A DNA stretch of 12,393 bases from Brachybacterium sp. (GTDB lineage Bacteria; Actinomycetota; Actinomycetes; Actinomycetales; Dermabacteraceae). The stretch is taken from contig DAHVRS010000297.1 of the NCBI GenBank assembly GCA_027322375.1, forward strand, positions 1-12,393, given 5' to 3'. Positions 1-6,232 of this stretch are shown in pieces (within the stretch, counting starts at the first letter, position 1; each line of letters starts with the position of its first letter). The notes beneath the pieces were generated by a model. That model had not been told where the DNA came from, ran no database searches, and saw nothing but the letters and a program-made list of their open reading frames with translations. Position numbers and translations under genes: made by a program.

Positions 1-1
1 C

Positions 2-1672
2 CGTCCCTCCCAGTTCGCTGACTTCCAGTGCAACGCCGCGATGGGACTGGCCAAGCGCCTGGGCCGCACGCCCCGCGACATCGCCGCGGACATCCTCGCG
101 GCCGTGGATCTCGAGGACATCGCCGAGACCCCGGAGATCGCCGGGCCCGGCTTCCTGAACATCCGCCTGCGCACCGACTGGATCGCCGCGCAGACCGCCG
201 AGCTCGCCGCGGATGACCGCCTCGGCGCGCCTGCGCCGGCAGCGCCCCAGACCGTGGTGCTGGACTACTCGGCACCGAACGTCGCCAAGGAGATGCACGT
301 CGGCCACCTGCGCACCACCGTGGTGGGCGACTCGATCGCCCGCACGCTGGAGAAGCTGGGCCACTCCGTGGTGCGCCAGAACCACATCGGCGACTGGGGC
401 ACCCCCTTCGGCATGCTCATCGAGCACCTCCTCGAGGTGGGCGAGGACAGCGCCGAGGCCGAGCTGCTGAAGACCGATCCGAACGCCTTCTACCAGGCCG
501 CGCGCGCGAAGTTCGACGTCGCCGAGAGCGCCGGGGCCGCAGAGGACGGCAGCGACTTCGCGTCCCGCGCCCGCAGGCGCGTCTCCACCCTGCAGTCCGG
601 GGACGCCGAGTCCCTGCGCATCTGGACGAACCTGGTGGAGCTGTCCAAGCAGTACTTCCACCGCATCTACGACATGCTCGACGTGACCCTCACCGACGAG
701 CACCTGGCCGGCGAGTCCAGCTACAACGACCAGCTCGACATCGCCTGCAAGCAGCTCGAGGCCGACGGGATCGCGACGATCTCCGACGGCGCGCTGTGCG
801 TCTTCCCCGAGGGCTTCCTGGGCCGTGACGAGCAGCCGCTGCCCCTGATCATCCGCAAGTCCGACGGCGGCTACGGCTATGCCACCACCGACCTCGCCGC
901 GATCCGCCACCGCGTGGACACTCTCGGAGCGGACCGCATCGCCTATGTGGTCGGCGCCGCCCAGGAGCTGCACTTCCAGATGGTCTTCAGCACCGCCCGC
1001 GAGGCCGGCTGGCTGCCGGACGACGTCCAGGCGCGGCACGTGAAGATCGGCTCGGTCCTCGGTGAGGACGGGAAGATCCTGCGCACCCGCTCCGGCTCCT
1101 CGCTGCGCCTGATGGCGCTGCTCGAGGAGGCGGTCGCGAAGGCCCGCACCGTCATCGACGAGCTGCGTCCGGACCTGCCCGAGGCGGAGCGTGAGCAGAT
1201 CGCGCACGACATCGGCATCGGCGGCGTGAAGTACGCGGACCTCTCCACCGCGCACGACTCCGACTACACCTTCGACCTCGACCGGATGCTGGCCCTGACC
1301 GGCAACACCGCCCCGTACCTGCAGTACGCGGTGGCGCGGATCCGCTCGATCGGCCGCCGCGCCGCGGCGGAGGGCGTCGTTGCGGCGGAGGCGCCGCTGG
1401 TGCAGAACGATGCGGAGCGCGCACTCGCGCTGCAGCTGCTCGAGTTCGGGCCCACCCTCGCCGCGGTCGGCGCGGAGTACGAGCCGCACCGCCTGTGCGC
1501 CTATCTCTTCGCGCTCGCGCAGGCGTTCACCGGCTTCTACGAGGCCTCCCCCATCCTCAAGGAGGCCGACGCGGAGGTGCGTGCGGGCCGTCTCGCTCTC
1601 GCCCAGCTCACCGAGCGGGTGCTGGTCGAGGGGCTCGACGCGCTCGGGGTGAACGCACCGCAGCAGATGTGA
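2..1672 (+). CDS. argS: Arginyl-tRNA synthetase, 3' portion (5' end cut by window)
   Basis: Class I aminoacyl-tRNA synthetase that charges tRNA-Arg with arginine in the cytoplasm. The open frame runs in from the left edge, so the start codon lies outside; about 556 residues remain of a family that is usually 550-590, so only a short N-terminal piece is missing. Visible in order: the N-terminal Add-1 domain core (SQFADFQCNAAMGLAKRLG, in frame before the first ATG at 41); the HIGH signature as HVGH at 296-307; the mid-domain GDWGTPFG; the KMSKS-equivalent loop G-K-I-L-R-T-R-S-G at about 1070-1096; and the DALR anticodon-binding region beginning near NTAPYLQYAVARIRSIGRR. It ends in the usual way shortly after a Leu-Gly-Val segment, so the 3' end looks intact. 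Identification is by motif and is essentially certain. The next gene is unrelated. Confidence 0.97.
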   Translation, partial: RPSQFADFQCNAAMGLAKRLGRTPRDIAADILAAVDLEDIAETPEIAGPGFLNIRLRTDWIAAQTAELAADDRLGAPAPAAPQTVVLDYSAPNVAKEMHVGHLRTTVVGDSIARTLEKLGHSVVRQNHIGDWGTPFGMLIEHLLEVGEDSAEAELLKTDPNAFYQAARAKFDVAESAGAAEDGSDFASRARRRVSTLQSGDAESLRIWTNLVELSKQYFHRIYDMLDVTLTDEHLAGESSYNDQLDIACKQLEADGIATISDGALCVFPEGFLGRDEQPLPLIIRKSDGGYGYATTDLAAIRHRVDTLGADRIAYVVGAAQELHFQMVFSTAREAGWLPDDVQARHVKIGSVLGEDGKILRTRSGSSLRLMALLEEAVAKARTVIDELRPDLPEAEREQIAHDIGIGGVKYADLSTAHDSDYTFDLDRMLALTGNTAPYLQYAVARIRSIGRRAAAEGVVAAEAPLVQNDAERALALQLLEFGPTLAAVGAEYEPHRLCAYLFALAQAFTGFYEASPILKEADAEVRAGRLALAQLTERVLVEGLDALGVNAPQQM

Positions 1673-1692
1673 CTGCCGGGTAGGTCCCGCTT

Positions 1693-1725
1693 CGTCCGGG
1701 TTCGTGACCGAAACGTGCCCGGACG
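1693..1725 (+). terminator. Inverted repeat downstream of argS (candidate terminator)
   Basis: CGTCCGGG (1693-1700) and CCCGGACG (1718-1725) form a perfect 8-bp inverted repeat with a 17-nt loop, 20 nt after the argS stop. A U.G pair could extend it on the transcript. There is no T-run after it, so it is either a U-less actinobacterial-type hairpin terminator or a regulator site for the downstream gene. The long loop argues against a very efficient terminator. Confidence 0.4.
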
Positions 1726-1743
1726 TTACCCAACCGTGCCCGG
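1714..1743. repeat. Direct repeat CGTGCCCGG x2, 21 bp apart
   Basis: The 9-mer CGTGCCCGG occurs at 1714-1722 and again at 1735-1743. The 21-bp period is two helical turns, so both copies face the same side of the DNA. The second copy ends 41 bp before the -10-like hexamer of the next gene, which suits an activator or regulator pair. The first copy overlaps the right arm of the inverted repeat. Function is inferred; in GC-rich DNA a 9-bp repeat can also arise by chance. Confidence 0.3.
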
Positions 1744-1784
1744 TACAGGCGGTCAATCCGCTGGTCGGAGGCGTGCTGGCTTCC

Positions 1785-1790
1785 TACTCT
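1785..1790 (+). promoter_or_regulatory. -10 hexamer TACTCT, leaderless promoter
   Basis: TACTCT fits the actinobacterial TANNNT -10 and ends exactly 6 nt before the GTG start at 1797, placing the expected transcription start on the start codon. No Shine-Dalgarno sequence precedes the GTG, which fits a leaderless message. No convincing -35 is visible. Confidence 0.6.
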
Positions 1791-1796
1791 TGAGCA

Positions 1797-2504
1797 GTGC
1801 CTCTGATCCGTTCCGCCCACCTCGTGCTGTGGGCCGCCTATGCGCTGACGGTGCTGACGCACCTCGGGGCGGTCATGGCCGATGCGGAGGTGCTGCGGCG
1901 CCTTACCCAGCCGCTGTTCGCGCCGCTGCTCATGGCGATCCTGCTCACCGCGATGCCGCATCGCAGCCGGACCACGGTCCTGCTCATGGCAGGACTGTTC
2001 TTCGCATGGTGCGGTGACTCGCTCGGGCAGCTGATCCCCGGTGCGATCCAGCAGATCACGGTGGGCGGGTTCCTGCTGGCGCTGGTCTGCTACGCGGCGG
2101 CGCTCGCCCCGCTGTGGGCCCGCTCCCGCGATCCGATGCGGCTCGCGCTCGCGATCCCCTACGGCGCAGTGGTGATCGGCTTGTTCGTCGCGTGCGCCGA
2201 CGGTGCGGGGCCGCTCCTGCCGGGCGTGGCCGCCTACGCGGTCGCGCTCGCGCTGATGGCCTTCCTCTCCGCGGGCGGGAACGGCATGACCTGGACCGGC
2301 GGAACGCTGTTCCTGCTGTCCAGCTCGCTGCTGGCGATGGACTGGTTCCTGCCGGGCGCGTCGATCTCGTACAGCACCGAGCTGGTGATGCTCACCTACA
2401 CCGTCGGGCACGCCCTGCTGATCGGCGGCATGATCCGCACCCAGCCGAGCCGGCGCTGGACGAGCTGCCGGCCCGGCGCCGCGCTCGTCATCGTGGAGAG
2501 CTGA
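1797..2504 (+). CDS. YhhN/TMEM86-family membrane protein (lysoplasmalogenase-like)
   Basis: A 235-residue, very hydrophobic protein with about eight predicted membrane helices and short loops, matching the size and layout of the YhhN/TMEM86 family. Characterised animal members hydrolyse the vinyl-ether bond of lysoplasmalogens; the substrate in actinobacteria is not established. Family landmarks seen: QPL at 38-40 (usually KPL), the conserved Gly-Asp at 73-74 in helix 3, an LFLLSSSLLA stretch at 171-180, and a helix-8 YTVGHALLIGG segment at 201-211. The family normally has Ser-Asp-Ser in the 171-180 stretch; here residue 176 is Ser and the nearest Asp is 182. The GTG start is chosen because it lies 6 nt after a TANNNT hexamer and gives a sensible first helix. 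The gene converges on the hydrolase at 2488-3390 and overlaps it by 17 bp. Family fairly sure, activity unsure. Confidence 0.8.
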   Translation: MPLIRSAHLVLWAAYALTVLTHLGAVMADAEVLRRLTQPLFAPLLMAILLTAMPHRSRTTVLLMAGLFFAWCGDSLGQLIPGAIQQITVGGFLLALVCYAAALAPLWARSRDPMRLALAIPYGAVVIGLFVACADGAGPLLPGVAAYAVALALMAFLSAGGNGMTWTGGTLFLLSSSLLAMDWFLPGASISYSTELVMLTYTVGHALLIGGMIRTQPSRRWTSCRPGAALVIVES

Positions 2505-3390
2505 GCACCCTCGCCAGGAGGGCCGCCTGCTCGCGGTGGAGGCGCTCGATGTCCTCGCCGCGCAGGGGCAGCAGCTGCAGCCCCATCCGCCCGCTGATCT
2601 CCCGGTAGGAGAGGTCCGCGCCGTTCTCCTCGAGCTGCAGGCGCGCCACCCGCACCTCGCCGAGGAACAGATCGCGCAGACCCACGCTGAGGTGGATCGG
2701 CGGCAGTCCCTCGAGGCTCGCGTTCAGCGGGGAGAGGTCCGGGTCCTCCAGTGGGGTGCGTCCGGCGTAGCGGCGAGCCGCATCGCGCAGTAGGCGCCGC
2801 TCGTGCACGGGGTCGACCTGGTCGGTCTCGGTCATCCCGGCGTTGGACAGCTCGAGGTCGAGCCACGGCGACATGAGCAGGAGCGCCTCGGGCGCCGGCA
2901 CGGTGGGGTCCTCGCGCAGGCGACGCGCGACGACCACGGCGAGGCCCGCACCGGAGTGCTGACCGGCCAGCGCCCAGCGCCGGCCCTCGAGGCGTCCCTG
3001 CTCCGCGAGCGCGTGCAGCGCCGCCTCGACGTCATCGCGGGCGACGGGGTGCTGGTGGTCGGGGGCGTTGCGGTAGTCGATCATGAGGCCCGCGCAGCCC
3101 AGGCGCTCCACCTGGCGCGACAGCCAGGACCAGTCGCTGGTGAAGGGGCCGGAGACGTAGGCGCCGCCGTGGAGGAACACGACGATGCCCTGATCGGCGC
3201 GGTGCTCGTCGAGCCAGATGGTGCGGGTGCGGCCCAGCATCTCCTGCTCGATCGCATGGGCCTTCAGGACATGCGTGGGGGGCTGCGGGCTGCGCGCCTC
3301 GCGCAGCGCCTGATGGGTGAGGGCCGAGGGGATCGGGATGCGGCGCACCGCGCGCGCCCCTGTGGTCACGGCGTCTCGAATCCTGCCCAT
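2488..3390 (-). CDS. HSL-type alpha/beta-hydrolase-fold protein, catalytic residues apparently replaced
   Basis: A 300-residue cytoplasmic protein of the hormone-sensitive-lipase (alpha/beta-hydrolase_3) group, which normally hydrolyses short acyl esters. Fold landmarks are clear: oxyanion-hole HGGAY at 74-78, DYRNAPDHQHP near 105-115 (usually DYRLAPEHPFP), SPWLDLE at 174-180, and the catalytic-Asp region VGLRD ending at Asp240. The nucleophile elbow, usually LAGDSAGG, reads LAGQHSGA at 141-148. Aligned without gaps, the nucleophile position is His145, with a Ser one residue later and no Gly at Ser-2 or Ser+2. The segment that normally carries the catalytic His (PGMxHGF-like) reads SGRMGLQ at 266-272, with no His. 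The ATG at 3390 is chosen for its AGGAGG ribosome-binding site 5 nt upstream. It diverges from the nucleosidase gene at 3487. It may be a pseudoenzyme or have altered chemistry; the reading frame is intact. Confidence 0.85.
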   Translation of the reverse strand: MGRIRDAVTTGARAVRRIPIPSALTHQALREARSPQPPTHVLKAHAIEQEMLGRTRTIWLDEHRADQGIVVFLHGGAYVSGPFTSDWSWLSRQVERLGCAGLMIDYRNAPDHQHPVARDDVEAALHALAEQGRLEGRRWALAGQHSGAGLAVVVARRLREDPTVPAPEALLLMSPWLDLELSNAGMTETDQVDPVHERRLLRDAARRYAGRTPLEDPDLSPLNASLEGLPPIHLSVGLRDLFLGEVRVARLQLEENGADLSYREISGRMGLQLLPLRGEDIERLHREQAALLARVLSSPR

Positions 3391-3395
3391 CACTG

Positions 3396-3401
3396 CCTCC
3401 T
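3396..3401 (-). promoter_or_regulatory. Ribosome-binding site AGGAGG of the hydrolase
   Basis: On the minus strand AGGAGG lies 5 nt before the ATG at 3390. It is a full anti-SD match and fixes that start over in-frame GTG/ATG codons farther upstream. This gene is therefore leadered, unlike its divergent neighbour. Confidence 0.8.
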
Positions 3402-3405
3402 GTCC

Positions 3406-3423
3406 GCGACCCGTGCGGGTCGC
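3406..3423 (-). repeat. Perfect 7-bp inverted repeat in the hydrolase leader
   Basis: GCGACCC (3406-3412), loop GTGC, GGGTCGC (3417-3423). It sits 4 bp upstream of the AGGAGG ribosome-binding site of the minus-strand hydrolase. It could be an 18-bp operator or a 5'-leader RNA hairpin close to the ribosome-binding site. Function is inferred from position only. Confidence 0.45.
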
Positions 3424-3442
3424 CTCGCTGACGGATGCGACC

Positions 3443-3448
3443 AGCGTA
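3443..3448 (-). promoter_or_regulatory. Candidate -10 hexamer TACGCT for the hydrolase
   Basis: TACGCT (TANNNT) on the minus strand would start transcription near 3436. That gives a leader of about 45 nt holding the 3406-3423 inverted repeat and the AGGAGG site. No good -35 is visible. Confidence 0.35.
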
Positions 3449-3474
3449 ACGAACCGGGCTGGATGTGCAGCAGA

Positions 3475-3480
3475 TACCCT
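3475..3480 (+). promoter_or_regulatory. -10 hexamer TACCCT, leaderless promoter of the nucleosidase
   Basis: TACCCT ends exactly 6 nt before the ATG at 3487, so the predicted transcript begins at the start codon. The 6-nt gap GCGGGA offers no useful ribosome-binding site spacing, which supports leaderless translation. Confidence 0.6.
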
Positions 3481-3486
3481 GCGGGA

Positions 3487-4218
3487 ATGCCGACCTCTGC
3501 CGCTCCCCTGCTCGTCCTCGTCGCAATGCCCGAGGAGGCCGCGCCGCTGCACGCGCGCCTCGCCGAGCCGTCCCCGATCGCGCCCCCCTTCACCGCCGGG
3601 GTCGACGCGATGCGCGGCCGCCTCGCCGGGCAGGACACGGTCGTGGTCACCACCGGGATCGGGGTCGCCGCCGCGACCGCCGCCGCGACCTGGGGGATCC
3701 TCACTCTCTCCCCGCGCCTCGTGATCGCGGCGGGCTCCTGCGGCGGTCTCGCGGCCGACGTCGAGGTGGGCACGCTGATCGTCGGCGAGTCCTTCACCTG
3801 GTCGATCGCGGATGCGACCGCCTTCGGCTACGCACCCGGTCAGGTCCCCGGCGGGCCCGAGCGCTACGAGGCCCCGCACGAGTGGGTGGACCGCGCCGAG
3901 CAGGCCGCGCGAGCCTCCGAGGATCCCGCCGCCCCGCACGGGGTGCGCCGTGGCCTGATGCTCGCCGGGGACGCCTTCGTCACCGCGGACATCGCCGCGC
4001 CGATGCGAGAGAGGTTCCCCACGGCGCTCAGCGCGGACATGGAGACGACCGCGAGCGCCCGCACGGCCGAGGCGCTCGGCGTGCCCTTCGTCGCGCTGCG
4101 CGCCGTCTCCGATCTCTGCGGACCCGCTGCTGACCAGCAGTTCCATCTCGAGCTGGAGATCGTCGCGGAGACCTCCGCCCGCGCCGTCCAGGCGCTCGCG
4201 GAGGACCTCGCCGGCTGA
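3487..4218 (+). CDS. mtnN: 5'-methylthioadenosine/S-adenosylhomocysteine nucleosidase family protein
   Basis: A 243-residue protein, close to the usual 230-240. The enzyme cleaves the N-glycosidic bond of methylthioadenosine and S-adenosylhomocysteine, releasing adenine for methionine salvage and relief of methyltransferase inhibition; it is cytosolic. Signature elements: AMPEE at 13-17 (the catalytic acid position, Glu12 in E. coli), GIGVAAATAA at 57-66, AAGSCGGL at 81-88, ADATAFGYAPGQVPG at 108-122, GDAFV at 161-165, ADMET at 183-187 (ribose-binding Glu186) and RAVSD ending at Asp209 (general-acid Asp197 equivalent). All catalytic positions are present, so activity is likely. It diverges from the HSL-like hydrolase. 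The ATG is set by the leaderless promoter at 3475. A related nucleosidase specificity, such as futalosine or aminofutalosine hydrolysis, cannot be ruled out from sequence. Confidence 0.88.
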   Translation: MPTSAAPLLVLVAMPEEAAPLHARLAEPSPIAPPFTAGVDAMRGRLAGQDTVVVTTGIGVAAATAAATWGILTLSPRLVIAAGSCGGLAADVEVGTLIVGESFTWSIADATAFGYAPGQVPGGPERYEAPHEWVDRAEQAARASEDPAAPHGVRRGLMLAGDAFVTADIAAPMRERFPTALSADMETTASARTAEALGVPFVALRAVSDLCGPAADQQFHLELEIVAETSARAVQALAEDLAG

Positions 4219-4249
4219 CCGGCAGCTGCCCCCGCAGGACCTGCGAGCA

Positions 4250-4266
4250 GGCACGAGATGCGTGCC
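4250..4266 (+). terminator. Hairpin after the nucleosidase gene
   Basis: GGCACG (4250-4255), loop AGATG, CGTGCC (4261-4266): a perfect 6-bp stem 31 nt after the nucleosidase stop and just ahead of the transporter promoter. There is no T-tract, so termination is only possible, not shown. Confidence 0.3.
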
Positions 4267-4271
4267 AGGAC

Positions 4272-4300
4272 CTGACGGGAGCGGTGCAGAGGGCTACGGT
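4272..4300 (+). promoter_or_regulatory. Candidate promoter of the BCCT transporter
   Basis: CTGACG (4272-4277) and TACGGT (4295-4300) are separated by 17 bp, a reasonable SigA-type -35/-10 pair. Transcription would start near 4307 and give a leader of about 37 nt before the GTG at 4344. An alternative -10 is TATCCC at 4311-4316. Confidence 0.45.
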
Positions 4301-4335
4301 GCAGGGAGGTTATCCCTGTCCCCGACCCCTGGAAC

Positions 4336-4340
4336 GAGGA
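4336..4340 (+). promoter_or_regulatory. Ribosome-binding site GAGGA deciding the BCCT start
   Basis: GAGGA sits 3 nt ahead of the GTG at 4344. It supports this start over the in-frame GTG at 4284, which has no comparable site and lies upstream of the predicted promoter -10. Confidence 0.6.
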
Positions 4341-4343
4341 AAA

Positions 4344-6188
4344 GTGTCCGCTTCGACGGCTCCCCGATCCCCCTCCTCCCCTCCCGACGACCGCCCGGCA
4401 GAGCCCCAGTACGGCCTGTCCAAGCCGGTCTTCTTCATCGCCGGCGGCATCATCCTGCTCGCGGTCCTGTTCGCGCTGATCCTCCCGGACGTGTTCAACT
4501 CGGCGATCTCCACCTTGAACGCGACCGTGGTCAGCTCGATCGGCTGGTACTACGTCCTGGCGGTCACGGCCTTCGTGGGCTTCGGCATCGTCGTCGCCGT
4601 CAGCCGCATGGGCGACATCAAGCTCGGCAAGGACGATGACGAGCCCGAGTACTCCCTCTTCTCCTGGTTCGCGATGCTCTTCGCCGCCGGCATGGGCATC
4701 GGCCTCGTCTTCTGGGGCGCTGCCGAGCCGCTGACCTTCTTCTCCGAGAACGGCGCCCCGCCGAACGCGGCGGGCCTCGAAGCACCGGCGCGTGCCGAGC
4801 GCGCGCTGGGACAGACCTTCCTGCACTGGGGCCTGCACGCCTGGGGCATCTACGTGGTCGTGGGCCTCGCCGTCGCCTACGCCGTGCATCGCAAGGGCCG
4901 CCCCGTCTCGATCCGCTGGGCGCTCGAGCCGATCCTCGGCAAGCGCACCGACACCTGGATCGGTGACGTCATCGACATCATCGCGCTGGTGGGCACCCTG
5001 TTCGGTATCGCGACCTCGCTCGGCTTCGGCGTGAACCAGATCGCCGCGGGCCTCGACCACCTCGGCGTGCTGCCGAACTCCACCACCGTGCAGGTCATCA
5101 TCGTCATCGTCGTGACGGCGCTGGCCACCCTCTCCGCGGCGTCCGGCGTGGACAAGGGCATCAAGCTGCTCTCGAACCTCAACATGGGCCTGGCGGCGCT
5201 GCTGCTGATCACCGTGCTGATCCTGGGCCCGACGCTCTTCCTGCTGCGCGACGTGGTCTCGAACATCGGCTTCTACCTGCAGAACTTCCTGCAGCTGGCC
5301 TTCCAGACCCTGCCCTTCCGCGGTGAGGAGGGCGCCACCTGGATCAACGGCTGGACCACCTTCTACTGGGGCTGGTGGATCTCCTGGTCGCCCTTCGTGG
5401 GCGTGTTCATCGCCCGCATCTCCAAGGGCCGCACGGTGCGTCAGTTCATCACCGGCGTGCTGCTGGTGCCGACGGCGCTGACCTTCCTGTGGTTCACGGT
5501 CATGGGCGGCACCGCGCTGTACAAGTCCGTGATCGAGGGCGTCGACTTCACCGGCGGCACCGGGGACATCGACCCCAACACCGCCCTGTTCGACACCTTC
5601 ACGCACCTGCCCGCCGGCGCTCTGCTCTCCGGCATCGCCGTCGTGCTCGTCTCGATCTTCTTCATCACCAGTGCCGACTCCGGTGCGTTCGTGATGGACA
5701 TGATCGCGCACAAGGGCGACCCGAACCCGCCGCGGATCACCCGTATCTTCTGGGCCTCGTCCTCGGGCATCATCGCCGCCTCGCTGATCTGGGTCAGCTC
5801 GCTGTCCGGTGACGAGGGCGCCTCGGGCATGACGGCGCTGCAGTCGCTCGCGCTGCTGTCCGCCCTGCCGTTCTCCGTGGTGATGATCGGCATGTGCGTC
5901 TCGCTGTGGCGCTCCCTGTCCCGCGAGGTGAAGGTCATCGAGCGGCTCGAGCTGCGACTGCGTCAGCGCGAGTTCATCGAGCGCTACTCCGGCGAGATCT
6001 CGGAGCGGATCGACGAGCGCGTCGATCAGCGCATCGAGGAGGCGGTCCCCGGGCAGGTGGCCGAGCACCTCGCGACGTTCACCTCCGAGATCCCGATCCA
6101 GGCTCCGCCCGGCTCCCCGGCCCGTGAGGGCCAGGGCCGCGGCTTCGGCCTCGGCCGGCGCCGGAGGAAGGACTCCCCGGAGGAGTGA
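4344..6188 (+). CDS. BCCT-family betaine/choline/carnitine transporter (BetP-like)
   Basis: A 614-residue secondary transporter of the BCCT family, predicted to have 12 membrane helices and to import a trimethylammonium osmolyte such as glycine betaine with sodium. Seen directly: a hydrophilic N-terminus of about 25 residues; the glycine stretch AAGMGIG with GMGIG at 116-120; WGAAEPL just after it; the aromatic cage segment W337-TTFYWGWWISWSPF, with Trp342, Trp344, Trp345 and Trp348; and FFITSADS with Thr442 and Ser443, the expected Na2-site residues in BetP-type proteins. From about residue 520 a charged cytosolic tail of roughly 95 residues follows, Arg/Glu-rich and probably helical, ending in a basic RGFGLGRRRRK stretch. 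In BetP the C-terminal domain senses osmotic stress. Exact substrate cannot be read from sequence. It is followed after 7 nt by a strong hairpin shared with the convergent dehydrogenase. Confidence 0.93.
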   Translation: MSASTAPRSPSSPPDDRPAEPQYGLSKPVFFIAGGIILLAVLFALILPDVFNSAISTLNATVVSSIGWYYVLAVTAFVGFGIVVAVSRMGDIKLGKDDDEPEYSLFSWFAMLFAAGMGIGLVFWGAAEPLTFFSENGAPPNAAGLEAPARAERALGQTFLHWGLHAWGIYVVVGLAVAYAVHRKGRPVSIRWALEPILGKRTDTWIGDVIDIIALVGTLFGIATSLGFGVNQIAAGLDHLGVLPNSTTVQVIIVIVVTALATLSAASGVDKGIKLLSNLNMGLAALLLITVLILGPTLFLLRDVVSNIGFYLQNFLQLAFQTLPFRGEEGATWINGWTTFYWGWWISWSPFVGVFIARISKGRTVRQFITGVLLVPTALTFLWFTVMGGTALYKSVIEGVDFTGGTGDIDPNTALFDTFTHLPAGALLSGIAVVLVSIFFITSADSGAFVMDMIAHKGDPNPPRITRIFWASSSGIIAASLIWVSSLSGDEGASGMTALQSLALLSALPFSVVMIGMCVSLWRSLSREVKVIERLELRLRQREFIERYSGEISERIDERVDQRIEEAVPGQVAEHLATFTSEIPIQAPPGSPAREGQGRGFGLGRRRRKDSPEE

Positions 6189-6195
6189 CCCCGGT

Positions 6196-6232
6196 CCCGC
6201 GTGGCGGTGCGCTCAGCGCGCCGCCACGTGGG
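6196..6232 (+). terminator. 17-bp-stem hairpin between convergent genes
   Basis: Arms 6196-6212 and 6216-6232 pair over 17 bp with a 3-nt loop (TCA). Two of the pairs are G.U wobbles in plus-strand RNA, and these become A.C mismatches in minus-strand RNA, so the structure is stronger in the transporter transcript. It starts 8 nt after the transporter stop. The loop TCA is the complement of the TGA stop of the minus-strand dehydrogenase, so the right arm lies within that coding sequence. There is no T-tract; it fits the U-less hairpin terminators proposed for actinobacteria. Confidence 0.7.

Noticed and set aside
2803..3486. In-frame upstream extension of the nucleosidase to 471 residues
   Set aside because: The extra part runs antisense through the hydrolase and has no domain; the ATG at 3487 starts just before the first beta-strand and follows a promoter.
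4233..4245. Small palindrome CGCAGG-A-CCTGCG as a terminator
   Set aside because: The loop would be only 1-3 nt with a 5-bp usable stem and no T-tract; the neighbouring 4250-4266 hairpin is the better candidate.
3391..4254. Upstream extension of the HSL-like hydrolase frame to a 588-residue protein
   Set aside because: The extension is antisense to the nucleosidase gene, is low in complexity, and the AGGAGG-ATG at 3390 gives a normal-length family member.
4284..4343. Upstream GTG start for the BCCT transporter
   Set aside because: It precedes the predicted -10 box, lacks a ribosome-binding site, and adds 20 residues without family similarity; GTG 4344 has GAGGA upstream.
3864..6068. 734-codon open frame antisense to the nucleosidase and transporter genes
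   Set aside because: It lies opposite two clear genes, is full of low-complexity His/Asp/Glu/Arg runs typical of reverse-frame translation of GC-rich codons, and has no recognisable domain or start signal.
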